57,665 nucleotides of DNA from Laspinema palackyanum D2a (GTDB taxonomy: Bacteria > Cyanobacteriota > Cyanobacteriia > Cyanobacteriales > Laspinemataceae): the NCBI GenBank assembly GCA_025370845.1, contig JAMXFF010000047.1:1-57665 (forward strand), in the 5' to 3' direction. The notes under the pieces are model-generated. The model had not been told where the DNA came from. It did not search any database and worked only from the letters and a program-made list of their open reading frames with translations. Within the stretch, counting starts at the first letter, position 1; the number at the start of each line of letters is the position of its first letter. This document shows, piece by piece, positions 35,487 through 46,110 of this stretch. The translations under genes were made by a program, and so were the position numbers.

Positions 35487-35504
35487 CCCTTTAAATACCA
35501 GATT

Positions 35505-37031
35505 TCATATCAACAGTTGAAGTTGGTTGATATCAAATCGATGAGTAAAGGCTGGAAACGATTCATCCGGCGTTGTCCGATTTTGTTGATAGAAAGCCAG
35601 TAACTGGGCAATTCGTGATGGCAGTTCAGGGGTTGTTACCTCGCCTAGATAATGTTGATGGGGAATAGGTTGGGACTCAGGGGCGCGATGCTCATTTTTG
35701 GACCCTGCGCGATCGCCTGAGTCTGAGTGGCTATCCACCGAACCCACATAGATATGATAGCCCTCTAGGGTCTGACCCGACTGCTCAATTGTTGTCCCCA
35801 ACAGGGTGATTTCTGCGGGACTGGGTTGGGCGCAAGACTTGGGACAGGCGGTGAAGTGAATATTAACTGGGCGATCTAAAGTCAGTTGCTGATTGAGATA
35901 ATCCTGAAGGGCGATCGCATCCCTCTGAGTCGCCGTCACCCCAGAGGCACAGCCCGGTTTTCCCGCACAGGCAACGATCGCCGCCTCCACCCCATCATCA
36001 CACCCGCCCAATCCTAACCCCGCCAGATGCTGCAACACCCCCGAAACCTCTTGATCCCGAATATCTGGCAGTAAAATCGTTTGCCAGGGCGTTAACCGCA
36101 GTCCCTGACTGCCAAAAGTTTGGGATAATTCTGCCAATCCCTGGAGTTGAGTGGGGGTGAGTTGTCCTAACCTCAAATTAATCCCGATGTAAGAGAACCC
36201 CCCTTGTTTTTGACCCTGAACCCCTAAATGGGCGTAAGGCTGACTGGGCCGATGGGGGACCTCCTCCCTCATCGGATGCAACGGATGAGTCAGATACTCC
36301 TTCACCGCTTGCAGATAGCGCCGTCCCCCCCAGTTTTGCAACAGATGTTTCATGCGGGGTTTTTTAGGCATTCCCGCCTTCTGATTTACATAGTCCAAAT
36401 AGACCTTTACCAAAGCCCCCACCACAGCCACACACTCATCTGGGGGAATCAACATCTGAGTATCCCATAACTGTTTGTCCGCCCCGAGGTAGAGTTGAAA
36501 AGAGACCTCTTGGCTAGACCCAACCACTGCCGAAAGCTGAATCTCGTTATACCGATGTTCCCAAGGAACGGGCGATCGCGTGCCAATTCCCACCGCACCC
36601 CCCCCATCGATGCCCAGACTAAACTTGGACGGAAGTCCCACCAGTTCCGGATGATGTTGAATATAGGCATCCAAAGCGGTTACCAACGCACGGGTATCTA
36701 TCAACTCCTCAGCATCAATTCCCGCCGTCGGACTCGTCATCACATTCCGCAGATGATCCAGGCGGGGATTTTCCGCCGCTAACCCTATAGTCTGTAAAGT
36801 TTGCAGCACTTCAGCCGTAGGAGCCCCTTGAACTGCCCGAATTTGTAAATTAGCGCGATTCGTCACCTGGATCAACTCGCTTCCCCAAGTTTCCGCCAGG
36901 GTCGCCAGTACCCGTCCTTGCTCTGCATTCAGGAACCCACCCGGGGTCCGAATGCGAATTAAATAGCCATCCTGGGCAGATGTGCCGTAGAATAGCCCAG
37001 GGCAAACGTTCGGTTCAATTAACCAAGCCAC
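35505..37031 (-). CDS. cobG: Precorrin-3B synthase (CobG-like)
   Basis: A 508-residue protein of the nitrite/sulfite reductase fold, annotated as CobG in cyanobacteria, which acts on precorrin-3A before ring contraction. The [4Fe-4S] cysteines are in CAGKPGCASG and ACPKSC in the C-terminal half; two ferredoxin-like half-domains (IRIRTPGGFLNAEQ and IGINLRLGQLTP) are visible. Translation starts at a GTG (37031) with an AGGAGGAGA site just upstream. It is preceded by a cobalamin riboswitch on the same strand, so it is controlled by the vitamin. True CobG requires O2; whether this one does is not visible. Confidence 0.9.
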   Translation of the reverse strand: MAWLIEPNVCPGLFYGTSAQDGYLIRIRTPGGFLNAEQGRVLATLAETWGSELIQVTNRANLQIRAVQGAPTAEVLQTLQTIGLAAENPRLDHLRNVMTSPTAGIDAEELIDTRALVTALDAYIQHHPELVGLPSKFSLGIDGGGAVGIGTRSPVPWEHRYNEIQLSAVVGSSQEVSFQLYLGADKQLWDTQMLIPPDECVAVVGALVKVYLDYVNQKAGMPKKPRMKHLLQNWGGRRYLQAVKEYLTHPLHPMREEVPHRPSQPYAHLGVQGQKQGGFSYIGINLRLGQLTPTQLQGLAELSQTFGSQGLRLTPWQTILLPDIRDQEVSGVLQHLAGLGLGGCDDGVEAAIVACAGKPGCASGVTATQRDAIALQDYLNQQLTLDRPVNIHFTACPKSCAQPSPAEITLLGTTIEQSGQTLEGYHIYVGSVDSHSDSGDRAGSKNEHRAPESQPIPHQHYLGEVTTPELPSRIAQLLAFYQQNRTTPDESFPAFTHRFDINQLQLLI

Positions 37032-37073
37032 AATCTCCTCCTTCTCCGTGCAACGCAGAGAATCAACAAGTTA

Positions 37074-37098
37074 GGGTTTCTCAGATTTAGAGAAACCC
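37074..37098 (-). promoter_or_regulatory. Hairpin in the riboswitch expression platform
   Basis: GGGTTTCTC (37074-37082) pairs with GAGAAACCC (37090-37098), a 9-base stem with a 7-base loop, between the aptamer and the cobG ribosome site. No strong U tract follows on the minus strand, so it may be a weak terminator or part of a translational switch. Confidence 0.55.
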
Positions 37099-37101
37099 CT
37101 T

Positions 37102-37490
37102 GAGGCTGGTATTCTGACTCGCTTTCAGAGGGAGGGGCATTGTTTGAGAGTTCCGACAACCGGCGGGGGTTCAAACCCCCGCCTAACAGCTAAAGTCGGT
37201 TGGAAACCGACTGAAAGTCTTATCCCGTAGGTTTTTTAGTCGGTTTTAACTGACTTGAGCTATGAGGGGTTGGATCCCACGCCGGTTGGAAACCGACTAC
37301 AAGTCTTATCCCGTAGGTTTTTTAGTCGGTTTTAACCGACTTGAGCTATGAGTTTGAACCCCCGCCGGTTGTCGGAACTCTCAAATCGCTCCCTCTGTTA
37401 TTGCATTACAGTTGCGGCACAGTACCGGAATTCCACCGGACTTCCCCAGCATCAAGTTAGGGTAGTTTATCACATAGGCAACACCAAACT
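37102..37490 (-). promoter_or_regulatory. Cobalamin riboswitch ahead of cobG
   Basis: Read on the minus strand, 37447 to about 37400 gives GGGGAAGTCCGGTGGAATTCC, then GGTACTGTGCCGCAACTGTAA. This matches the conserved cobalamin aptamer core, including the B12 box form CCGCAACTGT. The 3' piece GAGTCAGAATACCAGCC lies at 37120-37104, matching the usual AGTCAGGATACCTGCC. The two parts are about 275 bases apart instead of a few tens, because a hairpin repeat fills the peripheral stem between them. The stem GAGGGAG/CTCCCTC at the base is kept. It should repress cobG when cobalamin is plentiful. Confidence 0.88.
37143..37385. repeat. Compound hairpin repeat inside the riboswitch
   Basis: A 243-base member of the 29438 family. 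Its ends are a perfect 19-base inverted repeat, TTTGAGAGTTCCGACAACC (37143-37161) and its complement (37367-37385). Inside are GGCGGGGGTTTGAACCCCC-type and GTCGGTTTTAACCGAC-type hairpins, plus two nearly identical direct segments (CTTATCCCGTAGGTTTTTTAG). It lies wholly between the conserved 5' core and 3' piece of the cobalamin aptamer. Confidence 0.9.
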
Positions 37491-37528
37491 GGAATTTTCA
37501 TCAGTTTCTGTAAATTAAGGAGGGGAAG

Positions 37529-38749
37529 GTGCAGAAGTGGTTATCAGTTGTGGGGATTGGGGAAGATGGACTGGCGGGAATCAGTCCCGTGGGCCGATCG
37601 CTCCTGAATCAAGCTACAGTCATTGTCGGGGGAGAACGCCATCTCGCTATGTTGCCCCCAGAAGACCCCCGGGAACAACTCCTCTGGACTTCTCCCATTG
37701 CCGACACGGTGCAGCAGGTGATCCAGCGTCGCGGACAAGCCCTCTGTGTTTTAGCCAGTGGCGACCCCCTGTGCTACGGGATTGGAGTCACCCTCCTGCG
37801 TCATATTCCCATCACCGAAATCACCCTAGTTCCTGCTCCCTCTGCCTTCAGCCTAGCCTGTGCTCGCCTAGGTTGGTCCCGGACTGAGGTGGAAACTCTT
37901 AGCCTCTGCGGACGAGACCCGGCCCTGTTAAATGCCGTCTTGTATCCCGGGGCCAAAATTCTCGTCCTCAGTGCGGACAAAACCACCCCCTCCACCGTCG
38001 CCGAATCTCTCACAACCCAGGGGTATGGCAACAGTCAAATCACGGTTTTAGAGCGGATGGGCGGCCCCCAGGAACGCCTCACCGAGGGCATTGCCGCCAC
38101 CTGGACTGAGACGGAACTGGATAATCTGAATACGATCGCCCTTCATCTCCACCCCCCCGCTTTCTCCCCCCTCTCACCCCAGACTCCGGGACTGCCGGAC
38201 ACCGCCTACCACCATGATGGACAGTTGACAAAACGCGAAGTTCGTGCAGTTACCTTATCGAGCCTTGCACCTCTACCGGGACAACTGCTGTGGGATGTGG
38301 GGGCAGGCTGTGGTTCGATCGCCATTGAATGGATGCGGACCGATCGCCGTTGTCGGGCGATCGCCATTGAGCAACATCCCACTCGCCTGCAATACATCGC
38401 CAACAATGCCACCGCATTGGGCGTGCCCCACCTCAACATCATCCCCAAACCCGCCCCCGATGCCCTCAAAAACCTCCCCGAACCCGATGCCATCTTCATC
38501 GGCGGTGGCATCACCACACCGGACCTCCTAGAAACCTGTTGGCAGGCCCTGCGTCCCGGCGGTCGTCTCGTCGCCAATGCCGTCACCGTCGAGAGCGAAC
38601 AAACCCTCTTCCAAGGGTATCGCCAATGGGGAGGTCACCTCACCCGCATTGCCATTCAACGCGCTGAACCTGTGGGAAAATTTTTAGGCTGGAAGGCAAT
38701 GGCACCCGTCACCCAATGGGTGGTGGTGAAGTTAAAACCCATTGGGTGA
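37529..38749 (+). CDS. cobL: Precorrin-6Y C5,15-methyltransferase, decarboxylating (CbiE-CbiT fusion)
   Basis: A 406-residue bifunctional enzyme that methylates C5 and C15 and removes the C12 acetate carboxyl. The N-terminal CbiE half (about 1-200) has LSVVGIGEDGLAG and VLASGDPLCYGIG. The C-terminal CbiT half has the SAM motif LLWDVGAGCGSIAIEWMR (about 250) and AIFIGGGITTPDLL. It starts at a GTG (37529) with GGAGG 6 bases upstream. It is divergent from cobG and does not carry its own visible riboswitch. A 24-base tandem repeat begins exactly at its stop codon. Confidence 0.95.
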   Translation: MQKWLSVVGIGEDGLAGISPVGRSLLNQATVIVGGERHLAMLPPEDPREQLLWTSPIADTVQQVIQRRGQALCVLASGDPLCYGIGVTLLRHIPITEITLVPAPSAFSLACARLGWSRTEVETLSLCGRDPALLNAVLYPGAKILVLSADKTTPSTVAESLTTQGYGNSQITVLERMGGPQERLTEGIAATWTETELDNLNTIALHLHPPAFSPLSPQTPGLPDTAYHHDGQLTKREVRAVTLSSLAPLPGQLLWDVGAGCGSIAIEWMRTDRRCRAIAIEQHPTRLQYIANNATALGVPHLNIIPKPAPDALKNLPEPDAIFIGGGITTPDLLETCWQALRPGGRLVANAVTVESEQTLFQGYRQWGGHLTRIAIQRAEPVGKFLGWKAMAPVTQWVVVKLKPIG

Positions 38750-38818
38750 CGCCACAATTGGCGGGGATGGTGACGCCACAACCGGCGGGGGTGGTGACGC
38801 CACAACCGGCGGGGGATC
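38747..38818. repeat. 24-bp tandem repeat starting at the cobL stop codon
   Basis: Three copies of TGACGCCACAACCGGCGGGG plus four bases (38747-38770, 38771-38794, 38795-38818). The first copy supplies the TGA stop of cobL. The unit contains the ACCGGCGGGG end of the compound hairpin family that follows immediately, so it is probably a local slippage product of that element's border. Confidence 0.9.
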
Positions 38819-39147
38819 AATCCCCCGCCTAATAGCTAAAGTCGTCTAAAGACGACTGCAAGTCTTATGCTGTGGTGTTTTTAGTCGGTTTTAACTGAGG
38901 TCTTGCACCATTCTCAACACCCGGCGGGGGATAAATCCTCATAGCTAAAGTCGTCTAAAGACGACTGCAAGTCTTATGCTGTGGTGTTTTTAGTCGGTTT
39001 CAACCGACTTTAGCTGTTAGGCGGGGGATTTATCCCCCGCCGGGTGTTGCCACTCCCGCCGGGTGTTGCCACTGTGGTGTTTTCAGTCGGTTTCAACCGA
39101 CTTTAGCTATTAGGCGGGGGATTTATCCCCCGCCGGGTGTTGCCACT
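38819..39147. repeat. Compound hairpin repeats between cobL and cobK
   Basis: Three to four partial copies of the 29438 family fill the gap between the convergent cobL and cobK genes. Hairpins include GTCGTCTAAAGACGAC (38841-38856, again near 38953), GTCGGTTTCAACCGAC (near 38994 and 39085) and GGCGGGGGATTTATCCCCC.. (near 39020 and 39114). The last 45 bases overlap the 3' end of cobK. Confidence 0.92.
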
Positions 39148-39906
39148 ACTATTTTCAACCCAAGCTAAAGCCCCCTCAACATCTGCCACCCTGTCCCCTG
39201 GTGGGACAGGTGTACGTTGGATCATCACCACGGGAATGCCTAACTCCCTGGCGGCAATGATTTTGGCATAAGTGGCATCACCGCCACTGTTTTTACTAAC
39301 GATCGCCCCAATCTCATACTCCTGCAACAGCGATCGCTCATCGTCTAGGCCAAATGGCCCCCGTTCCAACAGCAACCTACCTGGGGGAACTGCTGCATCC
39401 GGGGAGGGGGGATCAATCATCCGCATCAGAAACCACAAATCTTGCAAGTGAGCAAAGGCAGCCAATTCTTGCCGACCAATCGTGAGAAATATCCGTTGAG
39501 CAAGGGTGGGTAATACTCCGGCTGCCGCTTCATGGCTCTCGACTTCAATCCAGCAGTCGCCCTCCTGACGTTCCCACCCCGGACGCATCAGCATTAAACG
39601 GGGAATACCCACCGCAGCGGCTGCCTCAGCGGCATTCCCTGAAATTTGCGCCGCAAAGGGATGGGTGGCATCAATCAGCAGATCAATGTGCTGTGAGTGC
39701 AAATACTGGCTCAGTCCTGCCACGCCACCAAACCCACCAATCCGAGTGTTTTGCGATCGCACCACCGCCATCCGAGTTCGACCCGCTAGAGATGTCACAA
39801 CTTCCACCCCAGGCATTTCAGCCATGCGATCGGCCAACTCCCTGGCATCTCCTGTGCCACCGAGGATCAGCACTCGTTTCAAGTTCAAATTAGAGTTAAA
39901 ATCCAC
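39103..39906 (-). CDS. cobK: Precorrin-6A reductase
   Basis: NADPH-dependent reductase of the corrin pathway, 267 residues. The N-terminal nucleotide loop is VLILGGTGDARELADRM. Family segments DLLIDATHPFAAQISGNA and AIVSKNSGGDATYAKI, with IPVVMIQRTP, are present. The last residues (SSGNTRRGINPPPNS) are encoded by the compound hairpin repeat that runs across the stop codon, so the natural C-terminus has probably been replaced by repeat-derived residues. It is convergent with cobL. Activity is likely kept, because the change lies outside the conserved core. Confidence 0.93.
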   Translation of the reverse strand: MDFNSNLNLKRVLILGGTGDARELADRMAEMPGVEVVTSLAGRTRMAVVRSQNTRIGGFGGVAGLSQYLHSQHIDLLIDATHPFAAQISGNAAEAAAAVGIPRLMLMRPGWERQEGDCWIEVESHEAAAGVLPTLAQRIFLTIGRQELAAFAHLQDLWFLMRMIDPPSPDAAVPPGRLLLERGPFGLDDERSLLQEYEIGAIVSKNSGGDATYAKIIAARELGIPVVMIQRTPVPPGDRVADVEGALAWVENSSGNTRRGINPPPNS

Positions 39907-39973
39907 CGAGATATCACCCCTGATTTACCGCATCAAATATTTATACCATTCATACTTTCCTTGTCCTCTTGTC

Positions 39974-40105
39974 CCCCCCTCTCCTTGTAAAGGAGAGGGG
40001 GGCTAGGGGGGTGAGGTTCTTTCCCCGCACCTTGTCCCCCCCTCTCCTGATCTTGTCCCCCCCTCTCCTTTACAAGGAGAGGGGGGCTAGGGGGGTGAGG
40101 TTCTT
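39974..40105. repeat. CCCCCCTCTCCTT-AAGGAGAGGGGGG repeats
   Basis: Two full copies and one partial copy of a hairpin unit: CCCCCCTCTCCTTGTAAAGG (39976 onward) and CCCCCCTCTCCTTTACAAGG (about 40057 onward), each followed by AGAGGGGGGCTAGGGGGGTG and AGGTTCTTTCC. The loop reads GTAA in one and TACA in the other. They lie between the cobK start and the ppsA terminator, and no gene is present. Confidence 0.92.
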
Positions 40106-40116
40106 TCCAACAGCCC

Positions 40117-40142
40117 AAAAAAAGCCCGCATCAGCGGGCTTT
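40117..40142 (-). terminator. Terminator behind ppsA
   Basis: On the minus strand AAAGCCCGC pairs with GCGGGCTTT, a 9-base stem with a 4-base loop followed by a T run. It lies about 65 bases after the ppsA stop codon. Confidence 0.9.
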
Positions 40143-40206
40143 GTTGTTTCTGGCGCGGGAGAGTCTACTCTCCCGCCAATCTCTCTATCTTACTGAGAAG
40201 GCAGAC

Positions 40207-42726
40207 TTATTTCATGCTTTCTTCCAACTTGGCGATGTCGAGGAGAGTCTTCATCACAGAGTCAGGGTTCAAGCTGATGGAGTCGATACCCAGTTCCACG
40301 AGGAAGCGTGCAAATTCGGGATAGTCCGAAGGCGCTTGACCGCAGATCCCAATCTTGCGACCCGTTTTCTGAGCCGTTTTGATCACCATCGTCACCATAT
40401 CTTTAACCGCTTGGTTGCGTTCATCAAAGATATGTGCCACTAAGGAGGAGTCACGGTCCAGACCCAAGGTGAGCTGGGTCAAGTCATTGGAACCGATGGA
40501 GAATCCATCGAACACTTCGGCGAATTGTTCCGCTAGAATGACGTTACTGGGAATTTCACACATCACATAGACTTGCAGTCCGTTTTCGCCGCGTTTGAGA
40601 CCGTATTTTTCCATCGTCTCTAACACTTTGCGACCTTCGTCTGGGGTGCGGCAGAAGGGAATCATCGGAATGACGTTGGTCAGACCCATGTCGTCCCGGA
40701 CCCGTTTGAGGGCGACGCACTCTAAGCCGTAGGCTTCGGTATAGTTGGGGTCGTAGTAGCGAGAAGCACCCCGCCAGCCGATCATTGGGTTTTCTTCTTT
40801 GGGCTCGAATTGCTTACCACCGAGGAGGTTGGCATATTCGTTGCTCTTGAAGTCAGACATCCGGACGACGACTGGGTTGGGATAGAAGGCAGCGGCGATC
40901 GTGCCGATACCATGAGCCAGTTTGTCTACGAAGAAGTCCGGTTTGTGCGAATACAGTTTGGTCAGTTCAGCAATCTCGCTCTTGACTGCTTGATCTTCGA
41001 GTTTGTCGAAGTGAATCAAGGCCAAGGGGTGAGCTTTGATGTGGTTGGCGATGATGAACTCAAACCGGGCTAAACCAACACCATCGCAGGGGATAGAGGA
41101 TAAACCGAAGGCTTCTTCTGGGTTGCCGACGTTCATCAAGATTTTGGTCTTGGTGCGTGGCAGGTTGTCGATCGCCGTTTCGAGGATCTCGAAGGGAACT
41201 AGACCTTCATAGACTTTGCCTTCTTCCCCTTCAGAACAGGAGACGGTGACCTCTTGACCACTCTTGATGTCCCCAGTGGCGGTTCCGCAACCGACGATGG
41301 CTGGAATCCCCATTTCCCGGGCGATAATGGCGGCGTGGCAAGTCCGTCCCCCTTGGTTGGTGACGATCGCACTCGCTTTTTTCATGATCGGTTCCCAATC
41401 CGGGTCCGTCTTATTGGTAACTAAGACTTCACCTTGTTGGAACAGGTCGAGATTGTGGACATCTAAGATAACGCGAGCTTTACCTTGGCCAATCATTTCA
41501 CCGACGGCACGACCCCGGACCACAACGTCACTGGTGCCTTGGAGTTTGAAGTTGCGGATGACGTTTCCGGCTTTTTGGGATTGGACGGTTTCTGGACGCG
41601 CTTGCACGATGAAGAGTTCGCCAGTAATCCCGTCTTTGGCCCACTCAATGTCCATTGGGGTATATTTGCCCCGGGATTCGCTGTAGTGGTCTTCGATGAT
41701 GCAAGCCCATTTGGCTAAGGTGAGAATTTCATCATCATTGATACAGTATTTATCTCGGTCAGGGGCGGCAACGGGGACGTTTTTGGTCAGTTTCGACCCG
41801 CCCACGTCATACACCATTTTGATTTCTTTGCTGCCCAAGCGTTTTTCGAGGATTGGGCGTTTGCCTTCTTTGAGGGTCGGTTTGAAGACAAAGTATTCAT
41901 CGGGGTTGACCGCACCTTGGACGACGTTTTCCCCTAAACCATAAGCGGCGGTGACTAAGGCGGCATTCTTGAAGCCGGTTTCTGTGTCGATGGAGAACAT
42001 GACGCCGGAACTGGCTAAGTCAGACCGGACCATTTTTTGGACACCCACAGACAGCGCGACGCTGAATTCGTCAAAGTCGGGCCGTTTGGAGGCATATTGA
42101 TGGCGATAGGAGATGGCGCGATCGGTAAATAAGGATGCAAAGCACTTATGACACGATTCCAGCACACCTTTGACGCCGTGGACGTTCAGGTAGGTTTCCT
42201 GTTGTCCAGCAAAACTCGCATCAGGTAAGTCTTCGGCAGTAGCGCTAGAACGAACGGCTACGTCAAGATCGCTGCTGAATTTTTCGCAGACTTCTTGATA
42301 CTCTGGACCAAAGCGTTTGCAGAATTCAGCATTCGCACCGTAGCTTTCGCACAATTTGAGGTAAGCTGCAGCGATCGCATCGTCTAATTCTTTCGGGAAT
42401 GGCGTATTCATCACCAGTGCCCGAGCTTGCTTGCCGCGCTCCCGCAGATTGTTGACATCGTTGAGATCCAGATCCGCAAACAAGGTCCGTAGTTTCTGCT
42501 CTAACCCTGCTTTCTCGATAAAATACCGATAGGCATAAGCAGTGGTGGCAAAGCCTGTGGGAACGTTGACTCCCTTCGATTTAAGCTGTTGGATCATTTC
42601 ACCTAATGAGGAGTTTTTCCCCCCCACTAAGCCTAAATCTGCTAAACCGACTTCTTCAAAAACCAGTACAAACTGGGTTTCTTTGGAACCTTTGGCTGAT
42701 TGTTGTTCTGGAGCTGTAGAAACCAT
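40207..42726 (-). CDS. ppsA: Phosphoenolpyruvate synthase
   Basis: Converts pyruvate and ATP to phosphoenolpyruvate, AMP and phosphate. The 839 residues have the three expected parts. The N-terminal ATP-grasp domain has LGLVGGKNSSLGEM and VAVRSSATAEDLPDASFAGQQ. The phosphohistidine domain has the catalytic His in GGRTCHAAIIAREMGIPA near residue 458. The C-terminal PEP/pyruvate barrel has MIGWRGASRY and FSIGSNDLTQLTLGLDRDS. The latter motifs fit PEP synthase rather than pyruvate phosphate dikinase. It is a single gene with its own terminator. It competes with NifJ for pyruvate. Confidence 0.97.
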   Translation of the reverse strand: MVSTAPEQQSAKGSKETQFVLVFEEVGLADLGLVGGKNSSLGEMIQQLKSKGVNVPTGFATTAYAYRYFIEKAGLEQKLRTLFADLDLNDVNNLRERGKQARALVMNTPFPKELDDAIAAAYLKLCESYGANAEFCKRFGPEYQEVCEKFSSDLDVAVRSSATAEDLPDASFAGQQETYLNVHGVKGVLESCHKCFASLFTDRAISYRHQYASKRPDFDEFSVALSVGVQKMVRSDLASSGVMFSIDTETGFKNAALVTAAYGLGENVVQGAVNPDEYFVFKPTLKEGKRPILEKRLGSKEIKMVYDVGGSKLTKNVPVAAPDRDKYCINDDEILTLAKWACIIEDHYSESRGKYTPMDIEWAKDGITGELFIVQARPETVQSQKAGNVIRNFKLQGTSDVVVRGRAVGEMIGQGKARVILDVHNLDLFQQGEVLVTNKTDPDWEPIMKKASAIVTNQGGRTCHAAIIAREMGIPAIVGCGTATGDIKSGQEVTVSCSEGEEGKVYEGLVPFEILETAIDNLPRTKTKILMNVGNPEEAFGLSSIPCDGVGLARFEFIIANHIKAHPLALIHFDKLEDQAVKSEIAELTKLYSHKPDFFVDKLAHGIGTIAAAFYPNPVVVRMSDFKSNEYANLLGGKQFEPKEENPMIGWRGASRYYDPNYTEAYGLECVALKRVRDDMGLTNVIPMIPFCRTPDEGRKVLETMEKYGLKRGENGLQVYVMCEIPSNVILAEQFAEVFDGFSIGSNDLTQLTLGLDRDSSLVAHIFDERNQAVKDMVTMVIKTAQKTGRKIGICGQAPSDYPEFARFLVELGIDSISLNPDSVMKTLLDIAKLEESMK

Positions 42727-44984
<2,258 letters not shown>

Positions 44985-45417
44985 AACACCTCGACATGAG
45001 TCCACCGAATTGAGCTTGAATCCCTTGCTCTGCATAGAGTGCGTTGGCGAAGCCTTCCGAAGGAATCGCCTCGGCTGCTGACTCTATCGCTTCCGGTATA
45101 TTTTTCGCGGGGTTCACAAGATTTTCACAACTTTAGGCTACACTAGCTACTTAGAGTTAGCTATTTTGCCTCACTTGCCGTGAGTTTAGGAAGCTGAAGT
45201 TATGGCTTGTGGGGTACTCTAGCTAACTCTCCCCGATATTATCCCGAGTTCGGTCACTTTAGGACAAATTACCCATTTTGCGTCGTTTCAGGCAACGGGG
45301 GATTAGGCTTTCACCAGATTTGACTTCAAGAGGGATATAAGACCATTCCCATCCCTCTCCAACCCTAGGAACATTTCACAGAGGCGAAACCGTTGCACCC
45401 TCCTGAGTCAGATTATC
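44985..45417. other. Intergenic region with a closed inverted repeat, possible structured RNA
   Basis: AGAGTTAGCTA (45153-45163) and its exact complement TAGCTAACTCT (45220-45230) enclose 56 bases that contain the hairpin CTCACTTGCCGTGAG (45170-45184). The layout could be a small RNA or a leader, but I recognise no known family, and no clear promoter or U tract is present. No gene is seen in the rest of the gap. Confidence 0.35.
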
Positions 45418-46110
45418 TTATCCTTCAGGATGGCGATCGCCTTCTAGTTCCCGTAAACGAGCCTCCAATTCCCGCAGACGTGCTTCTGCTGACTCGGCTC
45501 GTTGACGTTGCTGTTCAGCCTCCTGACGTTGCTGTTCCGCAATTTTGGATAACTCCGTTGGAGTCAGAAATTTCTCGCCATCGGGACGGTAGATAGTAAA
45601 CTGTTCCTCCTGCAGTTCAAAGCGAATCCCTAACCGGGGACTCGTCCAATTTTCCGGCTGCTCAATCACCTCCAGAGAACCCGCCTGACTGCGTATCCAC
45701 CCATGAAAATCCAGGCGATCGGGGTCGAAAACATAATATTCTTCCACCCCATACTGCTCATAAAACTTTTGTTTCTTCGCCATCTCCTTGAGACGATTTC
45801 CAGGGGAGAGAATTTCAAACACGACTTGGGGAGGGATGTTCCCTTCTTCCCATTGCTTATAAGAACCGCGATCGCCTTTAGGTCGTCCCATCGCCACCAT
45901 CACATCAGGCGCTTGACGCAGTTTATTATTTCCTTCTTCCGGATACCAAAGCAAATCCCCCGCCACAAACACATTCGGATCCTCATCAAACAGAATCTCT
46001 AAATTCTCTTTAATCACCACAATCCAACGAAACTGGCGGGTATTATCAGACATCGGATTTCCATCACAATCGGGGTAGATGACCTTAGTAGGTTGAGGGG
46101 TGGTTACCAT
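45418..46110 (-). CDS. Uma2-family (DUF820) putative endonuclease
   Basis: A 230-residue protein of the Uma2/DUF820 family, which has a PD-(D/E)xK nuclease fold and is expanded in cyanobacteria. Core features are FDEDPNVFVAGDLLWYPEEG, PDVMVAMG, VVFEILSPGN and EQYGVEEYYVFDPD. The C-terminal 45 residues are a charged coiled coil with EQQRQEAEQQRQRAES and two copies of ARLRELE. Function is unknown for the family; recycling through mobile elements has been suggested. It is a single gene. Confidence 0.92.
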   Translation of the reverse strand: MVTTPQPTKVIYPDCDGNPMSDNTRQFRWIVVIKENLEILFDEDPNVFVAGDLLWYPEEGNNKLRQAPDVMVAMGRPKGDRGSYKQWEEGNIPPQVVFEILSPGNRLKEMAKKQKFYEQYGVEEYYVFDPDRLDFHGWIRSQAGSLEVIEQPENWTSPRLGIRFELQEEQFTIYRPDGEKFLTPTELSKIAEQQRQEAEQQRQRAESAEARLRELEARLRELEGDRHPEG

